Made by a program: the position numbers and the translations under genes
Notes under the pieces: generated by a model
The model's database searches: none
Told to the model about the DNA's origin: nothing
Seen by the model: only the letters and a program-made list of their open reading frames with translations
In this document: positions 51,214-62,792 of the stretch, piece after piece
Layout: every line of letters begins with the position of its first letter
Numbering within the stretch: position 1 is the stretch's first letter
Assembly: GCA_023846275.1 (NCBI GenBank)
Contig: CM043868.1
Coordinates: 16,587,755 to 16,651,754, forward strand
Direction: 5' to 3'
Length of the DNA stretch: 64,000 bases
Source of the DNA: Vanilla planifolia
Taxonomy: Eukaryota > Streptophyta > Magnoliopsida > Asparagales > Orchidaceae

Positions 51214-52069
51214 ATTTTGATTAGAAGTCCATGATAGAAGCTAAGAAAAATAAATTTGAAAAGCATGCCATGAAAAGAGAACCAAGAGATTGAAAATGTA
51301 TCAATCGAGGTGACTACACTTATTATATTACCATCAAATTTGGAGATACAACTTTATTAATCCAATAAATATAAGTGTCAATAAAAAATATGCTAAAATC
51401 TTAATCCTTTCGTACGATAAATTTGAATGACAATCTACTAAAAAATATTTTTAATCAAAGGAACTCTAGATTAAATATTAATTTAAGAATAATTAAAGAT
51501 AAAGATGAGAATGATATCATCAATTTCATCTCTTTAATGCTTAAGTATTGATAGGATTCTTTTAAGATAGATGCTAAACTTTATTGGCCTATTTATGATG
51601 ATACAGTAAATGTAGAAAAATTTGATCAAAAGGGAGTGGAGTGGGTTATGCATTGATTTGATGCATGTGTCTTTAATCATAAGGGATCAATAGGAATGAG
51701 TGACACCAACTGTGAGTTAGAATTAGTTTGGGGGTTTGTAGTAGAAATAAGTTGCAAATTGATGGTGTAAGTTGGTTCAACTGGTCAGTAGAAATAAGTT
51801 ACAGTCAAAAGAAGATGGTGAGCAAATGTCAGCTTGAAGTGGGCCGAGCAGCGAGGCCAAGTCAAATCGGCCACAGATATACGAGAATAGGTCCAATGGG
51901 CTGCAATTGTGTGTTTATGGTCTAAATAGTAGAATGAAAGCAAATTTTGTGTTTGAAATACATTTTTAGGCTCAAAATTGAAGCTATACATGAAAAATAA
52001 GGACCTCTATCATCTGGAAGTGTTGGAATATGCTTGATTAGACACTGCGAAAAAAAATCTTAAATGTAA
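51214..52069 (+). other. Degraded retrotransposon interior
   Basis: It lies just after the PBS. No gag or pol motif could be read with confidence. Short frames are interrupted throughout. Confidence 0.3.
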
Positions 52070-52500
52070 CTGATATCCTCATTATAATCCTAAGGCCAAA
52101 ATCATAAATAAAGGATTATGAAGAATAAAAGAAACTATAATTTCAAGAAAAAAGACACCAAGCAAAAAAGTATCTCATTTTTCATTCAATGGTAGTATAT
52201 TTATAGATGCAAAGAATAATCATAAACTAAAACAAAAAATTTAAAAATACCTCTACCTAATTAAATAATAAAAATTAAAAAAATATTCATAAATAACTAA
52301 AAACTCTATAGATGTTATATATAATCTATTATAATCTATAAATAAACTAAAATATTATATAAATAAGAAAATGAAATACGAGTTTACTATATCAACTTAA
52401 ATTATAATCTAGACATAACTTATTGTACATTAGTCCATCTTTTCAAGAAAAACTCTACACTACAAAGTTGTACTCTAAATATATTTCATCAAGCTTAACA
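52070..52500 (-). repeat. LTR-like repeat, left copy of a pair
   Basis: It aligns in the same orientation with 54,570-54,925. Shared blocks are 'aaaaaagacacc/atc', 'tttttcattcaatggtagta' against 'ttttcattccatagtaatg', 'tttatagatgcaaag' against 'cttatagctacgaag', 'ataaactaaaacaaaaaa', 'aataataaaaat' and 'tactatatcaac/aaactatatcaaa'. On the minus strand these fit a 3' LTR. Confidence 0.5.
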
Positions 52501-53117
52501 CCAATCTATATAAGTCATTTTAGAAAATTAAAATATCAAGTGATTTGATTATAAGGAACCTTAAACAAGTAAGGTGAGTATATCATTTACCTAAGTTAAT
52601 GTTCTACTTAAGTATGATCTATGACTATCCATGAATAATTAGTCTCGGTTTCTAGAACTTTTAATAATGATGTCTTCAAAGTATCTCATATAACATTATA
52701 CACCTCAATATGATAATTAAAATTAAATTTTTTTTATCAAATAAATTTGATAGTATGCTAGTGAAAAAAAGATATTTGGGGAGGAGAAATGAATATGGAG
52801 CATAAATTCAATAATATTTATGTCTTGAATGAAATAATTAAGAATTTGTCAAAAGACATGCTTATGAGAATATTTTTTATTAAAAAAATTAGGATCTGAA
52901 TTATTATTTTTTGTAATACTTGATGGAATATGGTTGAGGAATTGATTACAAATGTATTATGAGAAGAAATTGAATAAAAATGTTTATCTTAATGAGAATA
53001 AAACATTTAAGCTTATTTTCAAGTTAGTTTTAAGCTCAAGTATTATTTGTGGTAAGATTTATGAAGAAATAAACTTTTACATAGAGTTTTAATTTGGTAT
53101 TTTGGTTTCATTATTTT
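52501..53117. other. AT-rich DNA inside the LTR pair
   Basis: No protein motif was recognised. If the flanking repeats are LTRs, this is interior of a non-coding (LARD-like or decayed) element. Confidence 0.3.
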
Positions 53118-53300
53118 GAGGTATTATCCTTTTAGATAAGTATCATAACAACTTAAATAGATTTTGTCCTCAAAGGTACTTCAATATCTTAAGATATTGA
53201 TATTTTATATAAATATCAAAATTATTCTCTTAATAGCTAATGTAGGATAATTCATTTCTCATATCATACTACTAGAGAGTCGATTTTGATACCAAATGTG
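53118..53300 (-). repeat. TRIM-like repeat unit 4
   Basis: It starts 'aggtattatccttttagat' and holds 'gattttgtcctcaaag', 'atcttaagatattgatattt' and 'aatagctaatgtaggataat'. At its right end the minus strand reads TGTCACATTTGGTATCAAAA: an LTR end (TGTCACA) followed by TGGTATCA, the core of the tRNA-Met primer-binding site (53,282-53,294). This junction is the main reason to call the family TRIM-like. Confidence 0.5.
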
Positions 53301-53319
53301 ACATCTTAATTTCACTATA

Positions 53320-53575
53320 TTGATGTAGTATCCCTTGGGTCATCTTATATTAATCCAAGTGGGTTTTGTCCTAAAAAAGTGTTCAAATTTTTTTAAAATT
53401 ATGATATCTTATATAAATATCAAAATCACTCTCTTAATAATAAATTTAAAACAATTTATTTTTATACCCTCTCCATTATGAAACCTATTAAAAGCTATTA
53501 TTTTTTAAATGATTCCCCTTTTAAGATAATATTCAATCACCAATTCTTTGGTCCAAAGTGTCATATATAGAGAAA
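53320..53575 (-). repeat. TRIM-like repeat unit 5
   Basis: Follows unit 4 head to tail with 'gggtcatcttatattaatcc', 'aagtgggttttgtcc', 'atcttatataaatatcaa', 'aatcactctcttaataat', 'cctattaaaagctattattt' and 'aagataatattcaatcacca'. The arrangement is LTR-PBS-LTR with no interior long enough for genes. Confidence 0.5.
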
Positions 53576-54459
53576 CAATTTAACATTATCTTTTCATCTA
53601 AATTAATTTTCACGCATCTTTATACATTTAGATATAATAAGATCATACAAAACATCTAAAAGAGAATATTAATTAAATCTTATAGGAACGAAGCATCTTT
53701 CACAAATCTCATAAGATGAGTTATTATTAAAAATAGTAAAATAAGGTTTAGAGTGAGATTCTATTATAAAACTATTATCTTAAATAACATGAGTATTGAT
53801 AATATTAAGTAAATAATCAAGATTATATATAACTCTGCATGGTTTGGTTTATTAGATAGTGAATGTAAAATATGTATTATTGATGAATAATTTGATTATA
53901 GGTTAAGGTTTTGATATAATTTTTAGAAGATCAACATATTTATATGATAATTTATCATCTATAAATGATGAAATGAATTTTTTATGTAAATCATATTCAC
54001 TAAAGATAGAATAAGAAGTCAAAAAAGGATTTCATCCAACAAGAATTTAAACAAGCTATCAAATTTTTGATAAAAAAAATTAATTACCAAAAATATCAAA
54101 ATCATTTGTAAGTACTAAACTCTTGGTTCTCTAGTTGGTGATGTAAAATGTGCTTAAAAATCAAATTAAAAAGTTGATAGTAATAATTCTAAAAGTTGTT
54201 CCCAAACTAAATTTTAAATAAGCTAATTTTGTTGGTTATGGTTGCTTACCTTTCTAGTGTAGGCAATATTTTATGCAAATTTGATAGCAATCAAAATGAA
54301 GACGAAATGTAAGCGACAACTTAAGAGGGTGGAATTGAGGGAATCAAATTAGTTGGTGGAGACAAATCATCACATGATTTTACCACCACAAATAAGGTTC
54401 TAATATGTAATTGATAGAGGAGAGGTAGGATGGCGAATCTTGGAACTAGATCGCAACTT
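53576..54459. other. Interior of the LTR pair, non-coding
   Basis: No gag or pol motif was read on either strand. The part nearest the PBS (54,240-54,459) is less AT-rich, as expected for a retrotransposon leader. Confidence 0.3.
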
Positions 54460-54471
54460 ACTTTGATAACA
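54460..54471 (-). other. Degenerate primer-binding site
   Basis: The minus strand reads TGTTATCAAAGT, matching 9 of 12 bases of TGGTATCAGAGC, and lies just inside the right-hand repeat, as expected for a minus-strand 5' LTR on its right. Confidence 0.4.
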
Positions 54472-54569
54472 AATTGATTATGAAAGAGTTAAGACAAAAG
54501 TCCTATAATAAGTAAGATGTGGATGATGATGAAGTATATTTGAATTGCAATTGAATTTCATTGAATTAC

Positions 54570-54925
54570 AATCCAAAGACATAGATTGTACCCTAAGGAT
54601 ACACATACTTATATAACAAAAAAGAAATCGTAGTTACAAGAAAGAAATGATACAAAAAAAAGACATCTTTTTTCATTCCATAGTAATGTACTTATAGCTA
54701 CGAAGGTTAACTATAAACTAAAAACAAAAAATTATTTAAATATTTTTTTAATAAAATAATAAAAAAATAAATAAAAAATTCTTAAGACCTTTATATATCA
54801 CCCATTATAATCATGATAATATAAAGATATTAAATAAATAAGAAAACTTAATATGAGTCTTCGAAACTATATCAAATTATCATCTTCTATAAATCTAACT
54901 TGCATAAAAAATATTTCAAATAAAT
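54570..54925 (-). repeat. LTR-like repeat, right copy of a pair
   Basis: Partner of 52,070-52,500, about 2.5 kb apart. With the PBS at 54,460 it would be the 5' LTR of a minus-strand element. Divergence is high, so the insertion is old. Ends are approximate. Confidence 0.5.
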
Positions 54926-55612
54926 GTTGGAGGGTTGTTGTTAATTTTTCATTGTTAATAATGTTATAACTATACAAACCATGTTTGTTAATTTATCTTT
55001 CATGTTAAAGAAATCTCACGATTTTGTGCACCATACCATAGGCCAATTGATATTTTTTTTTTGCATGTACCAAAAATTTGCTCTACCTAGGTTATTATCT
55101 TGGATAAACAGATACAAATTATCAAGAATATCTAATCAGTTTTATTACTTAATTTATCTAACAATGCAATTCACCTCCAACAAATTATTAAACTAAAAAA
55201 ATAATACACCTACAATTTTATTGGGGATAAAATTAAGCAAGAATACTAGATTAATAAACATTAATTTATCCAATATAATTGATAAGCAAAGGATTTGATT
55301 CAAGGATCAGAATGCCAATAAGAAACCGTGAGTCAAAGAATTGTAAAGCTTTTCAAACCTATTTATTTGAAAAACTAGGTGAAAGCTAATTAGAAATCAA
55401 TGACCAATGTTGAACTGGAAGCTTGAAATTACATAATATTTTCTTGCAAAATTCTGTAGACCTCCTTTGAACCAAAATAGGAATAGCTTTGAATACTAAT
55501 CTTGAAGTACTGGAAAAGGATAGAAAGGATTGGAATGATCTTTGATCTTAAACTTCCACCCAAGTATGACTTCTATAATGATGTGCAAAGAACAGATATT
55601 ACATCCCAGAAA
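54926..55612. other. Intergenic DNA downstream of the PLD gene
   Basis: No gene was recognised. It holds the transcription end of the PLD gene at its right edge. Confidence 0.4.
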
Positions 55613-55618
55613 TTTATT
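55613..55618 (-). terminator. Poly(A) signal AATAAA of the PLD gene
   Basis: AATAAA on the minus strand lies about 140 bases after the PLD stop codon, a usual distance, giving a 3' UTR of roughly 160-170 bases. Confidence 0.55.
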
Positions 55619-55756
55619 ATCTAAGCAAAAGCCATGGAGGAACATTGGCCTTACTTAGTAGTGGGTCTTACAAAATAAAACAAAGAGGATCACAACAAAG
55701 AAGAAAAAAGGTAGTGGAAGAAAATGACTACGGATCATTACTTTGTGTTACCAGTT

Positions 55757-58700
55757 TTAAGTGGTCAGAATTGGAGGCAGGTAGTCTGTCTTTGTGCCCA
55801 AAATGCGTGCCTTCGTGTCCGGGAAGAACTCCGTCCCCGGCAACTGTGTGATCACACTTTCGCTGGTGACAGCAACGGGGTAGCTCAGGAGATGCCCGGG
55901 AAGGTCCGTCTCCAGTGTATTGCTCGAGTACATCTCCCAGTATTTTTCTGCAATCCTGTTCACCTTTTGCACGCAATTGGAGCTATCGGGGTGACGAAAT
56001 ACGTCATCGAGCATTCCAAGGTGCTCGTACCACAGAGCCATGCGGAAACCATGGATTTGTCCCCTGGCAGCCTCCTCCGCCGACAGATAATGAGGTTGGT
56101 ATGCACCCATGGCTATCTCCGAGTCCCGAGCACCATCCATCGACCTCTGGTTGATGTTGGCCGATCCGACGATTATATACTCGTCGTCAACTGAAATAAA
56201 AGGAAGCTCAGAAATCTCCATCCAGCGTTTCAAATATCATGGACTAAGGTAATTCGTGTTCACATATCATTAAAGGATGAGTATTACTCAGTTTAAACCT
56301 AAAATTAAACCGAACCCATAAATCTAATCTAAAATCGGATTGTGGGATATTAAATTTGATTCTGTTATATTTCAGCTGTTTTTAATAAAAAATAGATCCA
56401 TTTGGTCAATCTGTTAACAAAACTAATCAAACTGGACTATTGATCACCCTTACCTATCATCATCTTTGTGTGGACATAGATCATGAACCGCCGAGCCAGC
56501 TGCGCATTATGGTAGTCTGTGTCTGGTTCGGGATGCTCCTCCGGTTGGTATTCTCCATCCTTCTGCACCTCTCTGTTCCCCAAACAGAAGAATGTGAGAT
56601 AGTCTTTGGGGTTTGCTTCAATCCCTTTTGCTTGGAATGCCTGCAAGATATCACCATACATCATCTCCATAGTTCTCCTCTGCCAATCCAAAATAGCCTG
56701 AACGGATGCACTCTCGGGAACACCTTCAGGCCACATCGGAATAACAACATAGACGGTAAACCTTTCCCCAGCTTCAATCTTGCTCACAATCTTCAGCGAA
56801 AGCTCTTTGGGAATAAGATGTAATGCTCCGATATCCTCGGGCTTAATATCATCTGCTTTCCATCCAAAAGAGCTTCCCAGGAAATACTGGTTCTCGATAT
56901 ATATGAAGTTCTTTGCCCTACGGATCGCATGGATATAAGCATCCTGTATGCTTCTATCTATTATGTTATCCTTTCCACTGATAAGCCCAGCTCTTGCAGC
57001 ATCCTCTGGGGTTTCAGGGAACCCAAAGGCAGCACCACCATCAATGGATCTAAAGAGCTGCACATTCCATGTTTCTTTATCTTCTGAAAACATTACGGGA
57101 GATGGAGGGATGATGACATCGGAGAGATCTCTGAGTTGGAGGAGCAGATCCTTTCCTCCTTGCTTCCTCCATCTTTGTTCAAAGTTGAACAGCACATCCC
57201 ATGCTATGGGTCCCTCCAAGCGTGAATGGATGTCATGCCAAGGCTCTCTTGGTCCACCTTTCTTGATGGATCCATCTAGAAAATTGGGTTGATGGAAATC
57301 ATTGTGATGGGCAGTGTCCAGGGTTCTAAATAGAGAGTGAAACTGCGTGTCGTATCTTCCATCACAGAGGTCAATTCCACCCACAAAACTCACAATCCTT
57401 CTCCACTGCGAACCGTTGTTATAAGGTAGTTCATGATCCACAACTACGATCTTCTGATGATGAGTGAACATGGTAGATATTTGCAAATCCTGCACGAAGC
57501 TTCCTCCATTGTCTGGATTCCGAGGACATAGCACGCATTGTACATCAGTGCCATTAAAGTAATTTGCAGTTTCTTCGTCATGTGTAGCCATGAGACCATC
57601 CTTTTTAAGCAACCCAACGGAGGTGCGATCATCCCAAACAAGCATGAGGACCCTCACGCCTTGGCTCGCCTTCTTCTTCAACAACTCTCCAAGACTGATG
57701 TCTGCTCCTGGTTTTTGCCTATTGGAGTCTCGTACGAGGCTTATTTCTGTGTATACAGACCAACCTGTGATGTAAATCAAGTGCTGTGCGTTGCTGATTG
57801 CATCGAAGATGTCTTCCCAACAGCGATGGGGATCGTAGTAGCTTCCATTGGCAAGAGGAATTTTGGGAATGAAGTTGTTAGGGACATGGGCATCTTGGTA
57901 AAGCGATACCCTGCATCCTTGTCTCTGTTTGAAGAAAGTGTAGGGAACACCTGGATACTTCGGGCTGCAGATGCCTCTTGCCCAGTTTCGGTCTTTTGTA
58001 ACATGGAAGTATTGGAGCTTAACGTGGATTTTAGCACCACTGTCCAAGGGATTACATTCTTCGTTGCATATTTCAAGCCATCTGTCCACTTCCTCGCCAT
58101 GAAGTATCTCCTTGACAGACAAGTAAGCTCTTCCGAGGAGTGATGCACCAATGGCATTGTCGAACTTGATTGAGAAGACGACATTGGCAGCTAAATGAGC
58201 ACAATATATGTGGAAGGATTCATACCAACGAGGGTTAACATATTCATCTGAAAGTAACCTTGTTCTACCAACTCTGGCCTTTTCAAGATCAACAGTTGCG
58301 TACACTTTAGTGGATCCCTTCCCAATACCCACCGTACCACCGATTCCTTCCACCAGCTGCATAATAGAGAGAACACCAAATGAAAAAGAAATTATGCAAA
58401 GAAAGAAATGTTCCTTCCATTTTTAGGGCTTAAGCAAGGATAAAATCCATCCAACAAACATGGTTAAATAGTGAAATAATGAACTTTGATCTTCAAGATA
58501 ACTTAACATCCATATTTCTAGGCTTAGGGTTATTAGCAAAGCAAACAGATCACTGAATAAACAACGAAAAGATAATGTTTTTAAGATCTTCTGCACATAA
58601 CGATGAACTTTCTAAGGAAGCCAAAATAACAAAATTAAGACAAAGAAGAATGTTTATAATAAATGGTTAAATAATGAACACATACAATATTTTGAAGGAA

Positions 58701-59231
58701 CCAAGTAATCAAATATGTTGTTAGATTGGTTAAACGAAATGAAATAACGTATGGCTTGCATTAACTTTTGTGAATTTGTAATCAAATAAAATTTTGAAAT
58801 TATACCATTTAAATAAAAAAGTAAAGTAAAAAATGAAATAAAATAAAAATTAAGTTGAATATATGTTTTTAATTAAAAGTTAAATCAGATAAGCCATTTT
58901 CTCATTCATTATTGTTAGCACAAACAAAAACATTTTCAAACAGAAAGCTACATAGACACCTAGCTTGAAAAAAAAGATTTGATTCTTTCCAAACTACACA
59001 AAGCTGTGTTAACATTGTGGAAGGTTGCTGTTAACAAAAAAAACCTTCTGAATTGAAGCTTAAATCAGTTTAATTTTTGTAAGAAACTGTGCTAAGAATA
59101 ACACATAATGTTTGTTTGACAGTGGATACCTTGCGAATAAACCCAGGGCCACCTTCCGAGCTGCTTCTGAAGAGTGAATCTGCCTCAAATATGGTAACAT
59201 GAAGTGTTCCATGAAGCAAAATCAGTGCCAT
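55757..59231 (-). CDS. PLDALPHA1: Phospholipase D alpha (complete, three coding exons)
   Basis: It hydrolyses phosphatidylcholine and similar lipids to phosphatidic acid plus head group, Ca2+-dependently, at membranes; plant PLD-alpha1 acts in ABA, drought and wounding responses. Exons read 59,231-59,130, 58,356-56,454 and 56,190-55,757; introns are 773 and 263 bases, each with GT and AG ends in phase. Spliced length is 34 + 634 + 1 (split Val codon) + 143 = 812 residues, the usual PLD-alpha size. Residues 1-150 form the C2 domain ('[15 protein letters not shown]' start). HKD motif 1 is His334/Lys336/Asp341 ('[10 protein letters not shown]') and motif 2 His663/Lys665/Asp670 ('VHTKMMIVDDE', spanning exons 2-3). 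'[12 protein letters not shown]' (519-530) and '[15 protein letters not shown]' (565-579) are also intact. No frameshift or lost catalytic residue was seen. Intact and probably expressed. The symbol is by similarity; another alpha-class paralogue is possible. Confidence 0.95.
56191..56453 (-). other. PLD coding intron 2
   Basis: Donor ATAG|GTAAGG and acceptor TTTATTTCAG|TTGACG on the minus strand. It splits the Val codon of the second HKD motif, so retention would end the protein after about 674 residues, just short of Asp670 and the C-terminus of the motif. Confidence 0.9.
58357..59129 (-). other. PLD coding intron 1
   Basis: Donor CGCAAG|GTATCC and acceptor ATTATGCAG|CTGGTG on the minus strand. 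It falls after codon 34 (Lys), inside the C2 domain, in phase 0. AT-rich, with no nested element seen. Confidence 0.9.
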
Positions 59232-59250
59232 CTCTCAAGAGCCCGCCCTG

Positions 59251-61159
59251 CTGAAGCCAAAGAACAGTACAAGATGACCAAGGACCCTACCTGACACAGT
59301 AAATAAACCGATGTCGAATCTGGAATTCAAAACACCAGTGTGTGGGCATATAAATCTTTGAATCAGCAACATTGGCATGAATTTTTTCACAAGTTTGTTT
59401 ACAGTATCTGATCGTATTTTTAATTACAATCTTAATCCAAACAAGTTTATGACTAAACAAAAAACAAATCTGCAAGAAATTGCAAATAATGCAGAATATG
59501 TTATTTTTTTAACTGAATTTCTGTTGCAAAAATTATTCAGAGTATGTTTCCTAAATATTAGATATATTTTGAACCAAATCAAAACGAAAATACGTTTTGT
59601 AAATGTATTCCAAATACAAATTATAATAAGAATACTTATTCAAGTAGAAGATGTATTTATAATACATCAAACTCATATATGCATTCAAAATATATGTCAT
59701 ATTTAGAGAACTTGTTCAAAATATTTCTTTGAATTCAATATGTATTTAAAATACATCAAAATCATGTGTACTAAACATATTAATTTACAACACAATTGAT
59801 ATTCAGAATATATAATTTAAACAAACATAAATTTGTTTTGTAAATATACTTCAAATGATAGCCAAATAAAAAAATTTAGAATCTGTTTCAATAATTCAAT
59901 ATTCATGAAACAATTTACTCAACAATAATTAATGTGCAAATTAAAAACAATAACTACATAATAGAATCTAAGTAAAGTGATTAGAATATGTACTTAAACA
60001 TAAAACAAATACAAATTATGTAAACATGCTATAAAGAAAAAAAATTATAAATAGAGACTCCAAATTAAGTAAACATGTTGCAGAATGAAAAACAAAATAT
60101 GAATAGAAATTACATTTAAAAATGATGTGTTCATAAAACAACATATTAAGAAGATAAAATTAATTTAACTTACATAGGATACAAGTTCTTCAAAAAGTAA
60201 AAGATAAAATCTAAGAATAAAAATTTAACATTTTGCCAACTAAGAAACATAATGCAACATAAATCAGTACACTGAGTACGATCACGATTAAATAATTGCA
60301 CTGCATAGCAGAATACAAATTTATTTTTAATTACCTCAAAATATGAAACATAAATATCAAATTCATAATACAGATTTTGAATTACATATATAGTCCACTT
60401 TGAGCTCAAATATGAAATGAATATTCATTCAAAAAATTGATTACTTGTACAACACTTATAAAACATAAATAATTAATGTTATGCATAGTATAGCACAATT
60501 ATTGAAACAAAAGTCCATTAAATTTGATAAGTAAATGAGAATTTAAACTTCAATTCTTTAACAAAATAATAACATATTATCCTAAATGTTAACATGTATA
60601 TGTCATCTATCATGGACTTTAGCAACGTGCTAAATACATCAGAAGCTAAAATGGTATTCTTTTTTTAAAGCATATAAATACGTTAAATATGCTTAACTAT
60701 TATTCAAATCATATAAACCTGTGTTTTAAACATAATTAATATTCTTACATCATTGGATGATACCCATTACTCCAAAGTTTAAAAATATGATTGAGAAACA
60801 CTAAATTGTTTATTAAAAGTTCATTATTATGTCCTAGTTCAATTAATAGATTAATAATAAGACTGTAATGCATGTTCCAACTATTATTTTCAAGCAGAAC
60901 TGTTTTGCCGAGAGAAGTGCACTCTCGTTATTACAAAATGAAAAGATCTTGATTAGCTTTCATAAACAACCATGAGCAAAAAAATGATTCGTCATCAACA
61001 GAACCGAAGCTGTAAAACATTGGAGAACCAAACTAAACATGTTGCCATCCTGATACGAAGTGTTTCACACAGCAAGAACAAAGAGCAATTGACGAGAGCA
61101 TACGGAAACGGATGAAACAATCGGCAAAAAACAGATCTATAATTGACTACAGTGCTTAC
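59251..61159 (-). other. Probable 5' UTR intron of the PLD gene
   Basis: On the minus strand a strong donor GGTCG|GTAAGCAC lies at 61,160/61,159. A good acceptor, TTCTTTGGCTTCAG|CAGGG, lies at 59,251/59,250, only 19 bases before the start codon. The 1.9 kb between is strongly AT-rich and has no coding signal, while both flanks are GC-balanced. Introns in the leader are reported for some plant PLD-alpha genes, but this one is inferred from splice motifs only. Confidence 0.55.
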
Positions 61160-61395
61160 CGACCAAACTACGAGAAATGCGGCTAGGATTAACTCCTCAT
61201 GTACGGAAAGGTTCGGATCAAAACCAGAAGTTCATCACCTGCGCATACAACGGTAGAAATCAGTTCGAGAAGCAAAACGACGCAATTAAATGAGGATGTG
61301 GGGAGGAGAGGAGGAAGTAAGGGGCGCGAGATCCGGAAATGGAGGGAAGGCGAGGAAGAGTAAAGACTCCTGCCGGTCGGGCCGGAATCCAAGGC
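61160..61395 (-). other. Probable first, non-coding exon of the PLD gene
   Basis: A GC-balanced to GC-rich stretch between the TATA-like region and the donor at 61,160. Minus-strand C/T-rich words such as CTTCCTCCTCTCCTCCCC are typical of plant leaders. An alternative acceptor, TATGCGCAG|GTGATG near 61,238, could split it further. The open frame across it is not credible as a protein. Confidence 0.45.
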
Positions 61396-61403
61396 CGACG
61401 CTC

Positions 61404-61440
61404 CATAATTTTTAAAATAAATAACCGGTGGCGAACCGGT
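61404..61440 (-). promoter_or_regulatory. PLD core promoter region
   Basis: The minus strand reads ACCGGTTCGCCACCGGT (61,424-61,440), two ACCGGT boxes 5 bases apart, followed by an A/T-rich TTATTTATTTTAAAAATT (about 61,408-61,425) that could act as a TATA element. Transcription would start near 61,380-61,395. Confidence 0.4.
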
Positions 61441-61449
61441 CATACTTTC

Positions 61450-62743
61450 TTCGAGTCTTCGACCATCCCTAATCTTTCTTTTCCTATGATTGCAATAATA
61501 TGCTTAATTGACTAAATATGTTAAAAAAAGTTATTTACGTTTCAAAAAAAACAGTTCGTAACGATACGATCCATTCGTACAGCTTCGAACGTACTAATTG
61601 GCATTACTCTTTAATTAAATAATCTATTTCTTAACATTGTTCTTATCTACAAAATGTTTTTGAGATACAACACATGTTCCTAAGTTTAATGGATTTTTTT
61701 AACTGAAGATTTCACCTAAAAACTCTTCAAATGTTATACGATTCAATCAAGGTTGTGTTAGACTTGGTTTGAATGGTGACCCAAAATATTATATTTATAA
61801 TATAGAGTTGAAGCAAACCTATTCAATAGTAGAATGTGAAATGCATTGAAAATTTCATCGACCAAATATAAAATTGGTTATGTACAAAATCAAGTAATTA
61901 TTGATGCTTATTTATTTTTAAGAGATGTTTTATATAAATGAATACATATGAATAAAAATATTTAAAATAAAACTGATAAATAGATAAATCAAAAGATAAC
62001 AAAATATAAGAAGATGTATATTTGTTGTTTCTATGTTTCTTAATTATTATTTTATAAAACAAAAGTCATGTAAATCATATTATTATAAATATAGTTATTA
62101 GAATAATATATGAATATTATATAATTATAAAAGAACTAAACATTTACAAAAACTTTTTTTGATTTGTCATTTTATTACGATATTATTATTCATTTTAGAT
62201 CTTAAATCTCCATTATCTATTTTCAATAAAATAGATTGAGTGTCACAAAAATAAAATCATAACGATATATATTAACTATAGCTAAATATTAAATAGAAAA
62301 AATATTTTAGATAACAAGAAGCCAACATTCATAGTGAGTTAGGATTTTAATTATTTTAATATTGAGTAAAATTCTAATTTGATCAACAAATTATTTTATC
62401 ATATCAAACAATGATTAAAATGACACTATTGATATTAGAACACTAAAAATTTCTCTACTTATTAAAGTTATTTTTGATATCCTTTTAGAATTCTTACTCG
62501 TAAAATATAATATATTAAGATATATATTAACTTCAAATAAACGTTTAACTAAACAAATGTTAAAATGAGACTTATCAACATCTTTAAATATATATTTATT
62601 AATAAATTATTTAAAAACATTTTCATCAGATTTTATGATAAGTATATTGTTTATCAAACTATTAATTCTTTCATTGTTAAAAATAATTATATTATATTTA
62701 TGATTATATATTTTAAATAAAATGTAAATGAAAATTGCAACTC

Positions 62744-62746
<3 letters not shown>
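61450..62746. other. AT-rich intergenic DNA upstream of PLD
   Basis: Distal promoter and intergenic sequence. Nothing else was recognised on either strand. Confidence 0.4.

Positions 62747-62784
<38 letters not shown>
62747..62784. repeat. (AT)n microsatellite
   Basis: About 19 AT units, followed by 'gtatgtatag'. Confidence 0.9.

Positions 62785-62792
<8 letters not shown>

Noticed and set aside
51202..52069. Integrated caulimovirid (pararetrovirus) after the PBS
   Set aside because: The tRNA-Met PBS is shared by LTR elements and caulimovirids, but no coat, movement or RT motif follows and an LTR-like U3 with TATA precedes it, so an LTR retrotransposon is simpler.
56440..58426. Long + strand open frames across the PLD gene (up to 201 residues)
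   Set aside because: Antisense shadows of the 1.9-kb PLD exon, with no domain similarity.
61189..61443. 84-residue minus-strand frame upstream of PLD
   Set aside because: It covers the presumed promoter and leader of the PLD gene. The Pro/Ser-rich translation comes from the C/T-rich leader.
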